Below, in pieces: positions 5,545-8,183 of a DNA stretch of 8,183 nucleotides (its first letter is position 1; the number at the start of each line of letters is the position of its first letter). Location of the stretch: NCBI GenBank assembly GCA_945874095.1, contig CAMCFM010000165.1, positions 1 to 8,183 of the forward strand, written 5' to 3'. The stretch is from Candidatus Kuenenia stuttgartensis. Its GTDB lineage: Bacteria > Planctomycetota > Planctomycetia > Isosphaerales > Isosphaeraceae. The notes under the pieces were generated by a model that was given only the letters and a program-made list of their open reading frames with translations, was not told where the DNA came from and made no database searches. A program made the translations under genes and the position numbers.

Positions 5545-7182
5545 ATGAATCCGATGGACAGAATCCTGAAAAAAGCCCGACTCCGTATCGTGGGTCAATC
5601 CTGGCTGAACCACCTTGTCTGGTGCATGACAGTGGCATTTGCGATGGCGGCCATTGCAATTGGATTCACCAAAATTCGCCCAGTTGGGATCACCGTCGTA
5701 GCCGGCACTTTGCTTGCCATGGCAGCCATTTGCGGGATTTTGATGGCTGGACTGGTTGCAATATTAAGGCGTCCAGATAAACTCCGTACCGCGACGATGG
5801 TCGATTCGGCATTTGGCTTGAAAGATCGACTCAGCAGCGTGGTGAACCTGTCGGACGAACTGGCTCAAACTCCTGCTGGTCAGTGCCTTAAGGCTGAAAC
5901 GGATCAGGCTGTTGAATCGATCGATCTGGCCGCAGGGCTGGGATTAAAGCGGCCCCGACGTTCGTGGATGCCTCTGATACCACTTTCAGTCGCAGGCTTG
6001 GTGATCCTGGCGCCGGCTTATGTCGGGTCTCAGGCAAAGTCCGGAGTTTCAGCCAAATCTGTTGATGAGGCTGTCTCGAAAAAGACTGATTTATTGGCAA
6101 AGAAAATCGCCGGTCAGCGCAAGGCTCAAGCGGAAAAGGTTTCGGCTCCGACAGCCGAACTGATGGCAGAATTGCAGAAAGCTGCGGAAGATCTGGCAAA
6201 GTCTCCACCGGCCGAAAAATCGGAAGCACTGGCTGCATTAAACCAGCTTTCAGACGCTGTAAAAGAACGTCAGAAGCAACTTGGTTCCACCGAAAAAATG
6301 GCGTCGCAATTGCAGCAGATGAAATCCATGGCAAGCGATGGTCCTGCCGACGAATTTACCAAAGATCTGGCGAAGGGCAAATTTGAGGAAGCTGCGAATG
6401 AGTTGAAATCGCTTGCGGAGAAGGCTCAGAACGGCAAGTTGACGGACCAGGAAAAGAAGCAGTTGCAACAGCAACTTGGTGATATGGCCAAACAGCTTGA
6501 TAAAATGGCGAATCAGGATGAAAAGAAAAAGCAGCTTGAAGAGGCCCTCAAAAATGGAGGTCTGACCAAGCAGCAATTTCAGGAAGAAATGGCCAAGCTG
6601 AATCAGCAGGCCTCCAATATGAAGCAGATGCAGGATTTAGCCAAGCAAATGCAACAGGCCCAGCAGTCTATGCAGGAAGGCAATATGCAAAAGGCTGGAG
6701 AGAGCTTGAAACAGGCGCAGGAACAGTTGCAACAGATGGCCCAACAGATGTCGGACATGAAGCAGCTTGACGAGGCTCTGGCGGACTTGCAGGAGGCCAA
6801 GGATGGGATGTCGCAGGATGGAAAATCCAATCAATTGGGAGATGCCATGGCCCAGGGTAATTCTTTGGGTGATATGATGGGCGACATACCGAACGGAAAC
6901 GGACTCAACCGAGGCCGTGGGCAAGGCGATCGGCCTGAGGCTCCGGATAAAACATCATCTTATGAAACCCGCGTGAAAGCCGAGCTTGGCAAAGGTAAAT
7001 ACCAGCTTAAGGGCTTTGGTCAGCCGGGTGAACAAACCAAAGGCCGAAGTATTATTGAAGGCGGAGATGTGCAGCAGGCTGTGACCGAGGCTGCGGCTGA
7101 TGCATTGACTCAGCAAAGAATTCCCCGGAAATTGCAAAAGAATGTCCGGGACTATTTTGATCAGATCCAGAAGCCACAATAA
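5545..7182 (+). CDS. Membrane-anchored coiled-coil protein, DUF4175-like architecture, function unknown
   Basis: The 545-residue product starts MNPMDRILKKARLRIVGQSW. It has two membrane segments (about 21-41 and 48-72), then a block, RTATMVDSAFGLKDRLSSVV (81-100), recalling the conserved VD-x-x-FGLKDRLSS motif of DUF4175-like membrane proteins. A third membrane segment lies at about 143-161. Residues 170-420 are a long Gln/Lys/Met/Ala-rich coiled coil, probably extracytoplasmic or cytoplasmic depending on topology, which I cannot settle. A Gly/Asn/Asp-rich linker (425-470) leads to a C-terminal module (473-541) ending QQRIPRKLQKNVRDYFDQI. In related proteins such tails sit near MoxR/BatA-type operons, but none of those partners is in this window. 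It follows the aminotransferase gene after 80 bp and converges on glpQ. The Met/Gln richness gives long antisense frames that are not genes. The gene is sure; the family name is tentative. Confidence 0.85.
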   Translation: MNPMDRILKKARLRIVGQSWLNHLVWCMTVAFAMAAIAIGFTKIRPVGITVVAGTLLAMAAICGILMAGLVAILRRPDKLRTATMVDSAFGLKDRLSSVVNLSDELAQTPAGQCLKAETDQAVESIDLAAGLGLKRPRRSWMPLIPLSVAGLVILAPAYVGSQAKSGVSAKSVDEAVSKKTDLLAKKIAGQRKAQAEKVSAPTAELMAELQKAAEDLAKSPPAEKSEALAALNQLSDAVKERQKQLGSTEKMASQLQQMKSMASDGPADEFTKDLAKGKFEEAANELKSLAEKAQNGKLTDQEKKQLQQQLGDMAKQLDKMANQDEKKKQLEEALKNGGLTKQQFQEEMAKLNQQASNMKQMQDLAKQMQQAQQSMQEGNMQKAGESLKQAQEQLQQMAQQMSDMKQLDEALADLQEAKDGMSQDGKSNQLGDAMAQGNSLGDMMGDIPNGNGLNRGRGQGDRPEAPDKTSSYETRVKAELGKGKYQLKGFGQPGEQTKGRSIIEGGDVQQAVTEAAADALTQQRIPRKLQKNVRDYFDQIQKPQ

Positions 7183-7230
7183 TCCAACGGTTTATGGACG
7201 AATGTGGCTTGGATCATGTGTTGAATCAAA
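7183..7230. other. Short convergent intergenic region
   Basis: These 48 bases separate the stops of two convergent genes, the coiled-coil protein and the phosphodiesterase. I see no GC-rich hairpin with a T-run, so no intrinsic terminator can be called for either direction. Confidence 0.6.
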
Positions 7231-8183
7231 TCATTTCGTGCGACTGTTTTTCCAGTTCACACCAGCGTCGGGCTGATCGGTGAAAACACCATCGGCACCT
7301 GCGTCGTCCAGAATGACTTTAAACATGTTGGCGGGGTTGGTATCGCCAGGCCGTTTCATATCCGTACGAATGGTGTATGGATGGACAATCAGGCCGGCTT
7401 TGTGAGCATCTGCAACCAGATTTGTGGGCTTGTATTTCTGATCCGCGACCAATTGCAATGCTGGGCCGATTCCGTCAGCGACTTTTGCGATTTCCCGCAT
7501 GGTGGTTTCATTAAAGTCGACTGGCTCTGAGGTTTCATCAAGTTTCATTCGGCGTCCACCCATCAAGAAAACCAGTCGTCCCTGATAGCCCAGCTTGCGG
7601 ATCTGCTTCAGTTCAGACCAGTCAAAACATTGGACAATACAAAGATCCTGCTTGGTGGAATATCCATATTTCTTAAGCACTTCGAGCACGATTTTGGAAA
7701 TATTCACGCCTGCATTTCTGTGAAATCCAGGAGACTTGATTTCAGGATAGATTCCGATCGACTTCTGTCTCGAATGATTCATGCCTTGAATCAGTTGCAA
7801 TTCTTCTTCGAGGGTTGGGATCTGAAACTGACCGCTCTTTGCAGGAAAGCGATTGGTTAAAAACGATTTGCCTGATTTTGGATCAACCCGCTCATGAACA
7901 TTTAACGACTTTAATTCTGCCAGAGTGAAGTCGATTGCATAGTATTTGCCATCGGCTCGTTTGCGAATGGGAAATTTCGTGGCAACATCTGTCACAGGTT
8001 CGAGGTCGATATCGTGAAGCACGACAGGGACATGATCCTTGCTCAAAACCACGTCCTGCTCGATAAAATCGGCCCCAAAGGCATGGGCCATGGCCACAGC
8101 TTCAAGGGTATGTTCAGGAACGTATCCGCTGGCCCCACGATGAGCAATAATCGTCTTCTCGCCGGCATGAACCGGATTTTGAA
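7231..8183 (-). CDS. glpQ: Glycerophosphodiester phosphodiesterase, GlpQ type, 5' end cut by window edge
   Basis: The reading frame is open from the right edge (first full codon 8181-8179) to the TGA at 7233-7231, giving 316 visible residues. An internal GTG at 8097 could look like a start, but the catalytic N-terminus lies upstream of it: IIAHRGASGYVPEHTLEA (11-28). Key residues are H14 and R15, E41 and D43 in DFIEQDVVLSKD, and H56 in VVLHDIDL, the expected acid-base histidines and metal ligands. The GlpQ-specific insert DGKYYAIDFTLAELKSLNVHE and the blocks NHSRQKSIGIYPEIKSPGFH, KYGY, QCFDWSELK, ADGIGP, VHPYTIR and GADGVFTDQPD line up in order with E. coli periplasmic GlpQ as I remember it. 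The enzyme hydrolyses glycerophosphodiesters to glycerol-3-phosphate and an alcohol. An export signal should lie just past the edge; its presence is inferred. The C-terminus is complete. Confidence 0.95.
   Translation of the reverse strand, partial: QNPVHAGEKTIIAHRGASGYVPEHTLEAVAMAHAFGADFIEQDVVLSKDHVPVVLHDIDLEPVTDVATKFPIRKRADGKYYAIDFTLAELKSLNVHERVDPKSGKSFLTNRFPAKSGQFQIPTLEEELQLIQGMNHSRQKSIGIYPEIKSPGFHRNAGVNISKIVLEVLKKYGYSTKQDLCIVQCFDWSELKQIRKLGYQGRLVFLMGGRRMKLDETSEPVDFNETTMREIAKVADGIGPALQLVADQKYKPTNLVADAHKAGLIVHPYTIRTDMKRPGDTNPANMFKVILDDAGADGVFTDQPDAGVNWKNSRTK

Noticed and set aside
6250..6924. Leucine- and cysteine-rich minus-strand frames resembling membrane proteins
   Set aside because: Antisense reading of Gln/Lys/Met-rich coiled-coil codons gives Leu/Cys/Phe-rich hydrophobic sequence; this is an artefact of composition.
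7231..8097. Treating the GTG at 8097 as the start of the phosphodiesterase
   Set aside because: The HRGASGY-x-PE-x-T catalytic motif is in frame upstream, so the gene continues past the right edge.

Overview
The window looks like part of a planctomycete chromosome (Planctomycetia, Planctomycetaceae-like). That is inferred from three things: the mixture of protein families, the loose operon structure with few strong Shine-Dalgarno sites, and a large three-TM/coiled-coil protein of a type I associate with Planctomycetes. No rRNA or marker gene is present to confirm it. I recognise no tRNA, rRNA, insertion sequence, phage gene or cas gene. Six protein genes are supported, and two of them run off the window edges.

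Left part (1-3409), minus strand: a TolC-family outer-membrane efflux lipoprotein of the heavy-metal type begins at 1469 and leaves the left edge (489 residues visible, C-terminus nearly reached). Upstream of it, 1470-1792 is a non-coding tract built from short direct and inverted repeats full of the tetramer CTAG. Beyond the tract lies a PAS-GAF-receiver signalling protein (1793-3382 or 3409). It has an intact phospho-acceptor site but no kinase catalytic domain.

Middle (3410-5464): a 72-100 bp divergent intergenic region separates the signalling gene from a plus-strand isochorismatase-fold cysteine hydrolase (3482-4096). After a 111-174 bp gap with two weak inverted repeats comes a class V PLP aminotransferase of the alanine-glyoxylate/serine-pyruvate type (4271-5464).

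Right part (5465-8183): a plus-strand membrane-anchored coiled-coil protein of unknown function (5545-7182) has the only clear AGGAG ribosome binding site in the window. It converges on a minus-strand periplasmic GlpQ-type glycerophosphodiester phosphodiesterase (7231 to beyond the right edge).

The genes do not form one obvious pathway. They look like separate transcription units: metal/drug efflux, signal transduction, small-molecule hydrolysis, glyoxylate/serine metabolism, an envelope-associated coiled-coil protein and phosphodiester scavenging. The features most worth a second look are the CTAG-rich repeat tract, the kinase-less PAS-GAF-receiver protein with a histidine-less helical segment, and the coiled-coil protein with its conserved-looking C-terminal module.
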